From Thermanaerovibrio acidaminovorans DSM 6589 (GTDB taxonomy: Bacteria; Synergistota; Synergistia; Synergistales; Synergistaceae): DNA of 64,000 nucleotides. The position numbers and the translations under genes were made by a program. The notes under the pieces are model-generated. The model worked only from the letters and a program-made list of their open reading frames with translations, did not search any database and was not told the DNA's origin. Positions 34,759 to 43,184 of this stretch are shown piece after piece. Position 1 is the first letter of the stretch. Each line of letters starts with the position of its first letter. The stretch is taken from positions 1,054,001 through 1,118,000 of the forward strand of contig NC_013522.1 of the NCBI RefSeq assembly GCF_000024905.1, read 5' to 3'.

Positions 34759-35338
34759 CGTACACCCTCTCCCTCCAACGGAACCTTAGCCCAGAGGTGC
34801 TTATGTTCAGCACCTTTCCCCTGCCCCCATCGAAGGAGGAGCCAACACGAAGGATCACCGCCTGTCCGTCCCCCTCTATGTCCGCCACCGCCGCAGCCTT
34901 GCTGCCCAGGATCATGACCGCCCGGACAGTGACCATGGGGGGCTGAACCTCCGGCGGAGGCGCCACCGGGACCCCATCGGGGCCAATCGACGGCACCATG
35001 GGGGGAACCTCGATGGCCGCCGCGGGGCGCCTGAAGGGGTTGCCGGCAGAGGCGCTGGCCAGTTGGGCGGTCTCCAGGGAGGACATGCGCATCTCCATGT
35101 AGGCCCTCTCGAAGGGCACCTCCGACAGGGCCCGCTGCTGATCCTCCTCTGGTGAGGCGCTCCGCAGCGTCTCCGGCGTGGTGGCCGAGGAGGTGAACAC
35201 CGTGTAGCTTCCGTAGCACTCCGCCCCCAGGAGGGCCAGACACAGGATGGAGAACAGCCATCGGACCCTGCGCCCCTCCTTGGTTCGCTGAGCCATCAGG
35301 GCGAACAGGCCCCGAGGCTGGGTGGCATCACTTGTCAC
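34736..35338 (-). CDS. pilP: Pilus alignment protein, PilP-like
   Basis: Called mainly from position between pilO and pilQ. The 200-aa product has one membrane segment (about 27-47), a proline-rich linker containing PPMVPSIG and APPPEV (about 110-135), and a C-terminal beta domain (VRAVMILGSKAAAVADIEG ... ILRVGSSFDGGRGKVLNIS) like the PilP homology domain that contacts PilQ. Canonical PilP is a lipoprotein, but here the Cys in LLGAEC is preceded by Glu and is not a lipobox. GTG start seven bases after GGAGGTG; overlaps pilO by 11 bases. Confidence 0.75.
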   Translation of the reverse strand: MTSDATQPRGLFALMAQRTKEGRRVRWLFSILCLALLGAECYGSYTVFTSSATTPETLRSASPEEDQQRALSEVPFERAYMEMRMSSLETAQLASASAGNPFRRPAAAIEVPPMVPSIGPDGVPVAPPPEVQPPMVTVRAVMILGSKAAAVADIEGDGQAVILRVGSSFDGGRGKVLNISTSGLRFRWRERVYDAAFQAN

Positions 35339-35840
35339 CGCTGGTCACCTCCATGAGGCCGCTGACGGACATGGATATCTTGACCTTGTCATCCGAGGCG
35401 GCGTCGATAGAAAGGGAGTCAACCCGGATCGCCTTGGGGTAACGGCGCATGTTCCCCAGGGTGATGAGGAGAGACTCGTATCCACCGGTGACGGTCACCT
35501 TGGCGGACACCGCCCCTTGATCCACCGATGCGGGCAACACCAAGGGCTTGTCAAGCCCGTTCTGGCTCAAGATGCTGTTTATTGACGCATAGAAGTCCAC
35601 CCCGTCCTTGAACGGCTTGGCGACCAGACCGCTCAGCTCCGCCTCGGCCCTCTTGAGGGACTCCAGCTTCAACGCCTTCTGCTCATTGGAGTAGTCCAGG
35701 GCGGACTTCTGGACCTTCATCTCCGCCACTTCGGATGAGAGCCTCTTTATCATGTAGATGACTCCCCCCTGGGCGAGCCCCAATATGAGCCCCCCCAGGA
35801 TAAGCCCCGCCGTGGTGGAGGAAAGCTTAGGGCTTCGCAA
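35328..35840 (-). CDS. pilO: Pilus alignment protein PilO-like
   Basis: Inner-membrane partner of PilN. One N-terminal membrane helix (about 10-30: TTAGLILGGLILGLAQGG), a periplasmic coiled coil (about 32-72) and a ferredoxin-like C-terminal domain (about 85-165, with AKVTVTGGYESLLITLGNM) match the PilO/GspM plan. 170 aa. TTG start, six bases after AAGGGAGGGG, overlapping pilN by 14 bases. The sequence is divergent, so position carries much of the weight. Confidence 0.8.
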   Translation of the reverse strand: MRSPKLSSTTAGLILGGLILGLAQGGVIYMIKRLSSEVAEMKVQKSALDYSNEQKALKLESLKRAEAELSGLVAKPFKDGVDFYASINSILSQNGLDKPLVLPASVDQGAVSAKVTVTGGYESLLITLGNMRRYPKAIRVDSLSIDAASDDKVKISMSVSGLMEVTSGDK

Positions 35841-36426
35841 CTCCCACCCCTCCCTTCACCTTGGACAGGTAATCCTTCCAACTGGCTAAGGTACCCTTGG
35901 AGGTGAGCGCAAGCCAAGTTTCCTTCCCCACCTTGCGCTCCTCCGTCACCGGCATGGACACGGACTGAAACACCGGTTGCCCATTAAGCCCGGTGGCGAA
36001 GGCCACCACCTTACCCTGGTCCTTCCCCACCCCCGCCACGGTGAAGGCCCCATCGGCGATCTCCACCTTCTCGAGGAAGAAGTCGTTTGGGGAGGCCCCG
36101 TTTACGGTGGCCAGCACCTCTATGGAGGGCGTATCCTTAAGGAGAAAGTCCACCGTGTCCTTGACCGCCCTGTTCCTCCTCTCCATGGCGCCTATCTGTA
36201 TGGCAAGCCGGTCCGCCAGGGCCTGGGACTCCGCCAGCTGGTAGCTAACGTCCTCCCTCTCCGCCAACAGGTTGAAAAGCACGTATGAAGACCACGCCAC
36301 GTTCACCAGCCCCACCAGGAAGAGGAGGAACAGCAACAGGATGGGAACGAAGGCAATCCCCACGCCGCCGGCGGAGGCCTGCTGGGCCTTTAAGGCCTCG
36401 GGCCTAAGATCCAAGAGAACCTTCAC
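35827..36426 (-). CDS. pilN: Pilus alignment protein PilN-like
   Basis: The cytoplasmic N-terminus (MKVLLDLRPEALK) is the segment that in PilN docks into PilM. A membrane helix (about 25-47, VPILLLFLLFLVGLV) is followed by a coiled coil (about 50-85) and a ferredoxin-like domain (about 95-170). The GTG at 36426 overlaps the pilM stop as GTGA, giving 199 aa; the longer open frame is a shadow. Normal length for the family. Confidence 0.82.
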   Translation of the reverse strand: MKVLLDLRPEALKAQQASAGGVGIAFVPILLLFLLFLVGLVNVAWSSYVLFNLLAEREDVSYQLAESQALADRLAIQIGAMERRNRAVKDTVDFLLKDTPSIEVLATVNGASPNDFFLEKVEIADGAFTVAGVGKDQGKVVAFATGLNGQPVFQSVSMPVTEERKVGKETWLALTSKGTLASWKDYLSKVKGGVGVAKP

Positions 36427-37379
36427 TTGCCATCCACCCCCCGGAGGGCGAGGCCAAGGACCACGTCCCATCCCCACCGGTCATCGGGGGGATCCTTTAT
36501 CTCCCACACGTTCCATGGATCCGTTAGCTCAATCGGAATGGAGGTCATGGAGGCCACCGCCTCCCGGATCTCCTCCCCGTAGTGGAGGCCGTACCCCCCG
36601 AGGTATATCTTCCCCACGCTCAGCCCCTTGAACTGGGTGGCCGCGTAGTTGGCGGAGGAGTAGATCTCCCGGGCGAAGGAGGTGAACGCGTCCTCCGCCG
36701 GGCGACCCTTGCCGAAGGCGTAGGATACGCTCCTGTAGAGGATGCCGTTGTCCTTGTAGGCTATGACTATAAGGGAGGTGTGGAAGCCCGCCATGACGTA
36801 AAGGTTGCAGGGCTCCGGCGGCACATCCGGGCCCTGGAGGGCCCTAAGCATGGCCACCGCGCTGGGCTCCACCGACTGGATCATCAGCCCCGCCTTGTTG
36901 CAGACCTGAAGGAACGACTCCACCGGCCGGGACCTGGACGCGGCCGCCACCGCAAAGGCAGTCTCCCCCCCGCTGTCCAGGGGATGATCGATCATGGCCA
37001 GGTCGAACACCGCCTCCTGGGATGGGAAGGGAAAGTGCTTGTCGAACTCGAACTTGAAGGCCTCCTTCATGTCCCTCTCGTCCATCCGGGGGACCTGGAC
37101 CACCTTCACCATAACGTCCTTGGACTGGATGCCCAGGACGGCACTACCGGGCCACTTGCCCCCCATCTCCTTCTTCAGCTTGAGCAGGTGCCCCTCTAGC
37201 GCCACCGGATCGGACCAAACGTCCCTCTGGGTGGGGGCCATGTCCAGCCCCACCTCCACCATGGCCTTCACTGAAAGGGACCCCCGCTTGCCGTCCAGAG
37301 CCAGGTACTGCATCTTGTCACCAAAGACGAAGAGCCCCCCGAGGCTCTTCGTCTTACCCCATAGCGCCAAAAGCCTCAC
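36423..37379 (-). CDS. pilM: Pilus assembly ATPase-like PilM
   Basis: Actin-like cytoplasmic protein that forms the base of the PilMNOP complex. Family features: VLGIQSKDVMVKVVQVPRMDERDMKEAFKFE-type region (about 80-110; the conserved Glu/Phe follow an RMDERD loop), VEPSAVAMLRAL (about 173) and the phosphate-loop-like YLGGYG (about 258). The N-terminal phosphate-1 loop is weak, so ATP binding is uncertain. 318 aa is slightly short. The start could be the GTG at 37379 (two bases from GGGAGG) or the TTG at 37370 (nine bases). Confidence 0.82.
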   Translation of the reverse strand: MRLLALWGKTKSLGGLFVFGDKMQYLALDGKRGSLSVKAMVEVGLDMAPTQRDVWSDPVALEGHLLKLKKEMGGKWPGSAVLGIQSKDVMVKVVQVPRMDERDMKEAFKFEFDKHFPFPSQEAVFDLAMIDHPLDSGGETAFAVAAASRSRPVESFLQVCNKAGLMIQSVEPSAVAMLRALQGPDVPPEPCNLYVMAGFHTSLIVIAYKDNGILYRSVSYAFGKGRPAEDAFTSFAREIYSSANYAATQFKGLSVGKIYLGGYGLHYGEEIREAVASMTSIPIELTDPWNVWEIKDPPDDRWGWDVVLGLALRGVDGK

Positions 37380-37394
37380 CCCTCCCGCCTTGGG

Positions 37395-40300
37395 TCATCG
37401 TCTCCTCCAGTACAGCCTCTCGTATTTGGTGACCTTGTTCTCGTCCCTTGGAACGTTAGGAGGCAGGGACAGGGTTATCATACCACCATCCCAGTGTGCC
37501 TTGGCATCGCTCCCAAAGGCCTTCTTTATCGCATTATCCCCTATTTCGGAGAACTTTTGAACCCCCAGGTGGATCTTGTTCTTGTGGATGGTTATGCCCG
37601 TTATCTTCAGGTTCTCTATCTCCCTGAACTTCTGTCCCCCCCAGCCGCTGGCCCCGGTCTTGACGTTCACCGCGTATAACCTGCCGCTTCCCGCCAGACA
37701 CTGACCGCTGGATGGGACGAAGGTGGCGAAGATGGCGTAGCCGTTCTTGATCACCGGCGGCGTGGTGGGACGCTCCACGTTGACACCCGAGACCTCAAGA
37801 GGCATGTACCACCCGTTCCCACCCCCCGCCACCGACTGATCAGAGTAGGATATCCTGCTCAGGTCCCCGGTGTTCTGGATCCCCCCCGCCTCGGCCCTGG
37901 CCAGGGGGAAGGCGAAGGCGGTGGCATGAGATCCGCCCGGGTCCTCAAGCCCATCGTCGTGGCCGGTGATACCCGCCACCCAGAGGGCGCCGGAGACCCT
38001 GGCTATGCCCAGCTGATGGGCTATCCCCCTTCCTCCGGGGATGACGCCCACGGGGACGATCCTGCGCAAGGAGTTAGCCGCCGCGCTGGCCCGCCACACA
38101 GCGGATTTGAGATCCCCGAAGTAGAAGAGGTCTATCTCCCTGGATCCAGGCTTGACCCTCAGGGCCTTGGGGCTGCCCACCACGGGCCCCATGCCCTCCT
38201 CGGTGAAGAGCTTCTGCAGCTCCCCGGTCAGGAGGTCGGTCATGAAGACCGCCCCGGGCAGGTGAAGGTTCGAAGCCCCCGGGTAGCCCCCGCCCATGAG
38301 AAACACGTCCTTGCCCTGGAAGGTGCCCACCACCGGGGTGGAGGTGGTAAGGTACATCTGGGAGTAGTTCCACCCCCAGCCACCCTGCCCCCACTGGGAG
38401 TACTGGTCGTAGGGGATAACCGTCCGGCCCGTCTGATCCCACCTCACTATCTTCCTGTTCTGGGAGATGGAGGGCATGGTTGTGCCGCCCGAGAAGCCGA
38501 AGAGCTGGTTCTCCACCCCCCAGAGGAACCTGGGGGACCAGGGGGACGTTACGTCCATGGCGTACAGCCCGCAGCCCCCCCTTCCCAGCAGGCCCAGGAG
38601 CACGTACCTGCCGTCATGGGTCCTCTCCACCATCAGAGGACCGTCCAGCATGTACCTGGGCACCGAGGCGTAGATCTGGTTCTGATCCGTGGTCTGGATC
38701 CAGCTCCCGGCGAACTGCTTAAGCCCCACCAGCCGGCGGCCCTCCAGGACGTTAGGGGGGGCGAAGGCCCACTTCTCCACCCCGGACTCCCCGTCGAAGG
38801 CGTGAAGTAGCCCCAGGTTGTCCTGGGCCAGAAGCGCCAGCTCCTTGCTCCCCGTGGAGGACTGGACGGCGAGCTCCACGATTCCCCCGTGGTACACGTC
38901 CCCCATCTTGTAGCGTTGGCTGGGCCTCTTGTGCGGATAGGCCTCATCGAAGTCCTCGTCCCACTTGACCTTGAAGCCCGTCTGATCCGCCTCCACGGTC
39001 CTGTCCCCCATGAGCCACCGGAGGAACAGCTCCGCCTGGGAGGAGGACACCCCCATCTGGGACGCCAACGATCCGGTATCGGAGAAGGATCCCCCGTGGA
39101 ACACCTTCTCGAGCCCCTTGCCATGCACCAGGGCGTACAGGGTACGGTCCGTGTGCTCCCTTGCGTTGAGCTTCTCCGCCGCGCTCCACTTGAAGACCTG
39201 ATTGTCGTCCTTGTCGATCCCGTAGCAGACTATGTCCCCCTTCCACTGCTGGACCTTGCTGGACAGCATCACCGCGAAGGTGGCGGAGTAGACGTTGGCG
39301 GACCCATCGCTTTTGGGGCTCACCGTTGGGGCCCCGCCGCTGCCCACGTTGCTGTTTATGGTCTCGAATATCCGCTTGAAGGCCTCCATCAGAGCCCCCA
39401 CGTCGTTGGCGTAGAAGGCGGAGGCGGAGCCGTTTTCCAGCCCGTCGTCCCCCACGTCCGCCATCCTGTCGATGGTGCGCTTGGCCTCCCGGCCCTTGTC
39501 GGTGGTAGGATTCGGGTTGATGAAGCCAACCACGAAGACCCTCACCGGCTGGGACATCCGGTATGCCCCAGTGGAGGGATCTATTCCCCAGCCACTGTAG
39601 GATATCCGGGTCCGCTGGAGCTGCCTCACCGCCTCCACCGGGTCCACATTGTCCCGGTTCTGCCCCCCGGCGGTGAGTATTATGGCGTAGTTGCCCTGAC
39701 ACCAGCTGGATACGTAGTTGGGCTTGACGCTGGTGTACACGTTGTTCACGTCCGCCTTGCCGTTCTCCCTGGCGCAGAAGAAGTCCCGGAGGGACCCCTC
39801 CAGCCCCGCATACTTGTCCGAGAAGGCGATGGCCTGAGCCAAGGGGCGCTTGCCGTCGAACCGGAGCTCCCGGTCGTTCTGGCTCTCGGTGCCGTTGAAC
39901 CACTGGGTAACCTGGTCCCTGAACCGGGTGGGCTGGTAGCCGGCCCCTATCTTCCTGTACAGCTGGGCGGGGGGCACTATGAACATGGCCCTCTTGCTGG
40001 TCTCGTTGGTGCCTATGTATACCCCCCGGCTTATCCTCACGCTCCTACCGTAGTAGGTCATGCCAGTGCCGCCCAGGCCGTTCGACTGGGGGTTGTCGTA
40101 CCCGAACCTGCCGTTGGGCCACGACTCCTCCCGGTACTTGAAGACCCTGTTCTTGCTGATCCCCCGGTACCAGTCTGCGTAGGGGAAGCGGCTGGCTCCT
40201 TGGTTGGAGTAGTCCTGCTGATAGTAGGTGGCCACTCCGACGATGGAGTCCCGGATCACCTCCGGGGATCGGATGAGGCGCCAGAGCACCAGCTTCATCT

Positions 40301-40847
40301 TGAAGGCCCGGCTGTCGTTGGGGACCAGGCCGTTGGCCCTCTGCCCCCGCCTGTAGCGCAGGTAATCGTTGTCCTGGGCGTAGCAGTCCTCGTCGAACTC
40401 CCGGTTGTTGGAGGGATCTATATCCCTGCCCCAGTACTGGTAGTACTGATCGGTGGTCATGCCGTATGGCTGGGATCCGTCCCCGTAGGTGCAGTAGGTC
40501 TCGGAGGACTCGTAATAGTAATAGGGATCCCCCACCACCGAGTTGTGTGGGACCGGGTTGGGGAGCTGGTAGTAGGGAGAGGTCCCCGGCGGCCCCGACT
40601 GCTGGCCATTGGGAGGCGGCACCTGGTTCACGTCCCCGCCAGTGGACCATAACATGGGGGCGCTGGTGTCGATCAGTATGAACACGTTGGGGGAGACCCC
40701 CTCCCCTATACCCTTGGGGGCCTCCTTGAAGAATGGGTTGAGCTCCACCTGGTCCGAACCGGTCACCAGGCGGGCCCCCACGAACGCCAGCCCCAAGGTC
40801 AGAACGATAGGCAAGGCCAGCTTGGCTAATCTCTCTCGTCTCATCAC
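37395..40847 (-). CDS. pilY1: PilY1-like pilus tip protein
   Basis: Large tip-associated adhesin/biogenesis factor. There is a hydrophobic signal anchor (about 8-28), then a von Willebrand A-like region starting at NVFILIDTSAPM (about 54-65) and running to about 470, and a C-terminal PilY1 beta-propeller (about 645-1090) with GDVYHGGIVEL, LLHAFDGESGVEKWAFAPP and YFGDLKSAVWRA. The MIDAS motif is degenerate: DTSAP in place of DxSxS. 1150 aa is typical of PilY1. GTG start overlaps the preceding minor pilin stop as GTGA. Position after three minor pilins matches proteobacterial fimU-pilVWXY1E clusters. Confidence 0.88.
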   Translation of the reverse strand: MMRRERLAKLALPIVLTLGLAFVGARLVTGSDQVELNPFFKEAPKGIGEGVSPNVFILIDTSAPMLWSTGGDVNQVPPPNGQQSGPPGTSPYYQLPNPVPHNSVVGDPYYYYESSETYCTYGDGSQPYGMTTDQYYQYWGRDIDPSNNREFDEDCYAQDNDYLRYRRGQRANGLVPNDSRAFKMKLVLWRLIRSPEVIRDSIVGVATYYQQDYSNQGASRFPYADWYRGISKNRVFKYREESWPNGRFGYDNPQSNGLGGTGMTYYGRSVRISRGVYIGTNETSKRAMFIVPPAQLYRKIGAGYQPTRFRDQVTQWFNGTESQNDRELRFDGKRPLAQAIAFSDKYAGLEGSLRDFFCARENGKADVNNVYTSVKPNYVSSWCQGNYAIILTAGGQNRDNVDPVEAVRQLQRTRISYSGWGIDPSTGAYRMSQPVRVFVVGFINPNPTTDKGREAKRTIDRMADVGDDGLENGSASAFYANDVGALMEAFKRIFETINSNVGSGGAPTVSPKSDGSANVYSATFAVMLSSKVQQWKGDIVCYGIDKDDNQVFKWSAAEKLNAREHTDRTLYALVHGKGLEKVFHGGSFSDTGSLASQMGVSSSQAELFLRWLMGDRTVEADQTGFKVKWDEDFDEAYPHKRPSQRYKMGDVYHGGIVELAVQSSTGSKELALLAQDNLGLLHAFDGESGVEKWAFAPPNVLEGRRLVGLKQFAGSWIQTTDQNQIYASVPRYMLDGPLMVERTHDGRYVLLGLLGRGGCGLYAMDVTSPWSPRFLWGVENQLFGFSGGTTMPSISQNRKIVRWDQTGRTVIPYDQYSQWGQGGWGWNYSQMYLTTSTPVVGTFQGKDVFLMGGGYPGASNLHLPGAVFMTDLLTGELQKLFTEEGMGPVVGSPKALRVKPGSREIDLFYFGDLKSAVWRASAAANSLRRIVPVGVIPGGRGIAHQLGIARVSGALWVAGITGHDDGLEDPGGSHATAFAFPLARAEAGGIQNTGDLSRISYSDQSVAGGGNGWYMPLEVSGVNVERPTTPPVIKNGYAIFATFVPSSGQCLAGSGRLYAVNVKTGASGWGGQKFREIENLKITGITIHKNKIHLGVQKFSEIGDNAIKKAFGSDAKAHWDGGMITLSLPPNVPRDENKVTKYERLYWRRR

Positions 40848-41491
40848 GGAGAATCACTCCTCCCCAAGACACCCTCTTCAACCACCATGTACCGATCCTC
40901 CCCCAGGGCGAACCCCTTGCGCTTGGACACGCTCCTTATCACGTAGGATGGGGGCCTGAATATCCCCGCGTCCCCAAGGACCCCTACGCCGCCGGAGGAG
41001 CCCGGAAGGGAGGGCTCTATGGTGATATCCGACGTCCTAACCTCCACTATGCTCTTGAGCCTGGGGGGCAGGTCCTTCCGATAGGATGGGATCTGATCGT
41101 AATCCACCCGGTAGATGAAGACCGTCACCTCTCCACCGTCCAGGCTGGCCTTCAGAACTCCCGGAGAGCCGGAGGAGGAGCGGGCTATCAGGTTCCCGAA
41201 GGGGACCGACATGCCGTCTATGTCCCTGTCCGCCAGGATGCCCGAGGGGCTGAGATCCGCCCCGGGGTCGAAGCCGGGGAACACGTCCCCGGAGGTGTTG
41301 GCCACCAGCCACGCCTCCCCCAGGGATACCCCGTACTGGGCGGAGATGTAGTGCCTCTTCTGCTGCACCACGCTCTGGGTGGTGGAGAAGAGGTTGCTGG
41401 AGATGAAGAACGTGGTGGCCACCAACCCAAGGGATACCAGCATGATGACGAGAACCGTGGGGAGGGCGAAGCCCCTTCTGAAGCGCATCAT
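40844..41491 (-). CDS. pilX: Minor pilin, PilX-like
   Basis: A prepilin leader (MMRFRRG) is followed by FALPTVLVIMLVSLGLVATT, a hydrophobic helix of the type III-signal class. Unlike the other pilins here, mature residue 5 is Thr, not Glu. The rest (about 30-215) is a mixed periplasmic domain with no clear family. 215 aa. ATG overlaps the previous stop as ATGA and pilY1 follows with GTGA. PilX is assigned by order and by the PilX N-terminal style. Confidence 0.75.
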   Translation of the reverse strand: MMRFRRGFALPTVLVIMLVSLGLVATTFFISSNLFSTTQSVVQQKRHYISAQYGVSLGEAWLVANTSGDVFPGFDPGADLSPSGILADRDIDGMSVPFGNLIARSSSGSPGVLKASLDGGEVTVFIYRVDYDQIPSYRKDLPPRLKSIVEVRTSDITIEPSLPGSSGGVGVLGDAGIFRPPSYVIRSVSKRKGFALGEDRYMVVEEGVLGRSDSP

Positions 41492-42360
41492 CGGTTTCTC
41501 ATCCTCCAGGAGGTTCTAGCGTAGACCAAGTGGGACCCCGCGTCCTCGGACGAAAGGGTTGTCCCGAAGGAGGAGGGCCAACCCTGGGGCATCCCCTTGC
41601 CGGGCTTGCCTCCCCGGCTAAGCACGTGCATGGTCAGGATGTCCCCCTTGGGAGACAGGGAGAACCGAACGTCCGCATAGGCCCCCTGCTCGGTTCGGGG
41701 CTCCGAGGGGGTGAGGGTCACGTCCTCCACGTATATGGTCCCGTTCCTGAACTGAACGTCCGCGGCCCTTAGGACGAAGACCTCGTCCATGGGGACAAGA
41801 ACAACATCTTGGGAGACCCGGTTCTCCACCTTGACGGAAGTGCCGTTCATCTCCTTTATCTTAAGCGGCGACGAGCCGGACGGGAAGGCGAGCCACCCCT
41901 TCATGGTGGACGAGGTGTCGAATATGTCCGACGGAAGGGGGGAAGATAGGGTCAGCACCGTCTCCTTGCCGGTGGGCACGGTCACCAAATCGGCAGCCAC
42001 CAGACAGGATCCAACGGGGACGCCGTAGATGAACCTGAGACGGCGCCCCTGGTCCAGCACCTCCACCATCCCCCCCCAGGAGGACAGAGATGAGACACCG
42101 GGAAACGCATCGGAGGGGCGATCCGCCGAGACTCCGACCGATGCGTTAAGGATCCAGTCCTGCAGGAGCACCACCGCCTCCTCGGCCCTCATTCGGGCCC
42201 GAGCGGATTGGTCCACCCGCTCATAATGGGACATATAAAGCCAGAACATGGCCACCGCACCCATCAGGGCCACAGCGCCAACCAGAACCGCCATCAGGAT
42301 CTCCGCCAGGGAGAAGCCCCTGCGGGATCCGAGGCTAATTGACCGCCAGTGACGGGTCAC
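41488..42360 (-). CDS. pilW: Minor pilin, PilW-like
   Basis: Prepilin with a 15-residue leader ending RRG and a mature start FSLAEILMAVLVGAVALMG, including Glu5. The 290-aa length and order after a PilV-like gene suggest PilW. The globular part is beta-rich and low in recognisable motifs. The GTG start lies 26 bases inside the preceding gene; a clear Shine-Dalgarno is not visible, so translation is probably coupled. Confidence 0.78.
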   Translation of the reverse strand: MTRHWRSISLGSRRGFSLAEILMAVLVGAVALMGAVAMFWLYMSHYERVDQSARARMRAEEAVVLLQDWILNASVGVSADRPSDAFPGVSSLSSWGGMVEVLDQGRRLRFIYGVPVGSCLVAADLVTVPTGKETVLTLSSPLPSDIFDTSSTMKGWLAFPSGSSPLKIKEMNGTSVKVENRVSQDVVLVPMDEVFVLRAADVQFRNGTIYVEDVTLTPSEPRTEQGAYADVRFSLSPKGDILTMHVLSRGGKPGKGMPQGWPSSFGTTLSSEDAGSHLVYARTSWRMRNR

Positions 42361-42694
42361 GGGGCATCACCCTCTCGAAAGAAAGGGACCTGGGTCCCGA
42401 CGCGGAGTCCCAGGTCACGGTGACCACCCAGCGGCGGCCCTGGGGCACGTCGCCGGAGGAGTAGGAAAGGGAGTAGGGGGGGACGCTGGAGGGGGGGGAG
42501 TCCCCCCGCTCCAGCGCGTCCAGCGCGTCCGACGCCAGCCAAAGCACGCTCTCCTGCTCGGAGGTCCTCATGGCCATGGAGTGGGACATCATGATGGATG
42601 CGGCCAGCCCCAACAACACCACCGCCAGGATGACCAGAGATATCAGCGCCTCCACCAGGGAGAACCCTCGCCTCATCGGACCGCGCGCCCCCAC
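42335..42694 (-). CDS. pilV: Minor pilin, PilV-like
   Basis: Short prepilin: leader ending MRRG, then FSLVEALISLVILAVVLLGLA with Glu5. At 119 aa it is short for PilV; the globular domain after residue 40 has only about 80 residues. The GTG at 42694 gives a seven-residue longer leader than the ATG at 42676; the ribosome site is weak for both. It lies eight bases after pilA. Confidence 0.78.
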   Translation of the reverse strand: MGARGPMRRGFSLVEALISLVILAVVLLGLAASIMMSHSMAMRTSEQESVLWLASDALDALERGDSPPSSVPPYSLSYSSGDVPQGRRWVVTVTWDSASGPRSLSFERVMPRDPSLAVN

Positions 42695-42702
42695 ACTAAG
42701 GC

Positions 42703-43155
42703 CTAGCGAACCTGCATGTAGACGATTTCCTGGTTGGTGTATATGTTGCCATTAAGGTCGCCGAACAGGTTCTTGTCCTTTTGGGCCATGTCCTTCAACT
42801 TGCCCTTGATGCCGCCACTTACGCCATCAAGCTTGCGCCCAATGTACACGTCGCCGCTAGCGGTGGTATCAAGCTGGAACTTGGAGGTGTCCACCGAGGA
42901 ATTGCCCATGTAAGACTTAACATCGTTCAGGTTGGCAGGCCAAGTACCCTTGTCCGAGTAGGCCATCATGGCAGCGCTCTTGATGGTCCTCAGGTCGCTC
43001 ACGATCCTGGTTGCCTCCGCCTTGTCGGTGCTGCTGCCCGCCACCAGGAGCATGGCCCCCGCCAGGATGCCTATGATGATGATGACGATCAGCAACTCCA
43101 CCAGCGTGAAACCCTTCCGCTTCTTGCCCATCAACCGACCCAACACCTGCTTCAT
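42703..43155 (-). CDS. pilA: Major type IV pilin
   Basis: Likely the main pilus subunit. The leader MKQVLGRLMGKKRKG (15 residues) ends in the prepilin peptidase site, and the mature protein begins FTLVELLIVIIIIGILAGAM with Glu5. The mature protein is about 135 aa with no cysteine, so there is no disulfide-bounded D-loop. The globular part has the pilin alphabet LRTIKSAAMMAYSDKGTWP typical of Firmicutes/Synergistota pilins. It has the strongest ribosome site in the operon (AAGGAGG, nine bases before ATG), consistent with high expression. Confidence 0.92.
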   Translation of the reverse strand: MKQVLGRLMGKKRKGFTLVELLIVIIIIGILAGAMLLVAGSSTDKAEATRIVSDLRTIKSAAMMAYSDKGTWPANLNDVKSYMGNSSVDTSKFQLDTTASGDVYIGRKLDGVSGGIKGKLKDMAQKDKNLFGDLNGNIYTNQEIVYMQVR

Positions 43156-43184
43156 TTCACATCTCCTCCTTTTTTATAGCCCCA

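Noticed and set aside
43156-43184. TATAAA just before pilA as a private promoter
   Set aside because: There is no -35 match at 16-18 bases and transcription would start inside the ribosome site; the A-rich tract is better read as an accessible leader.
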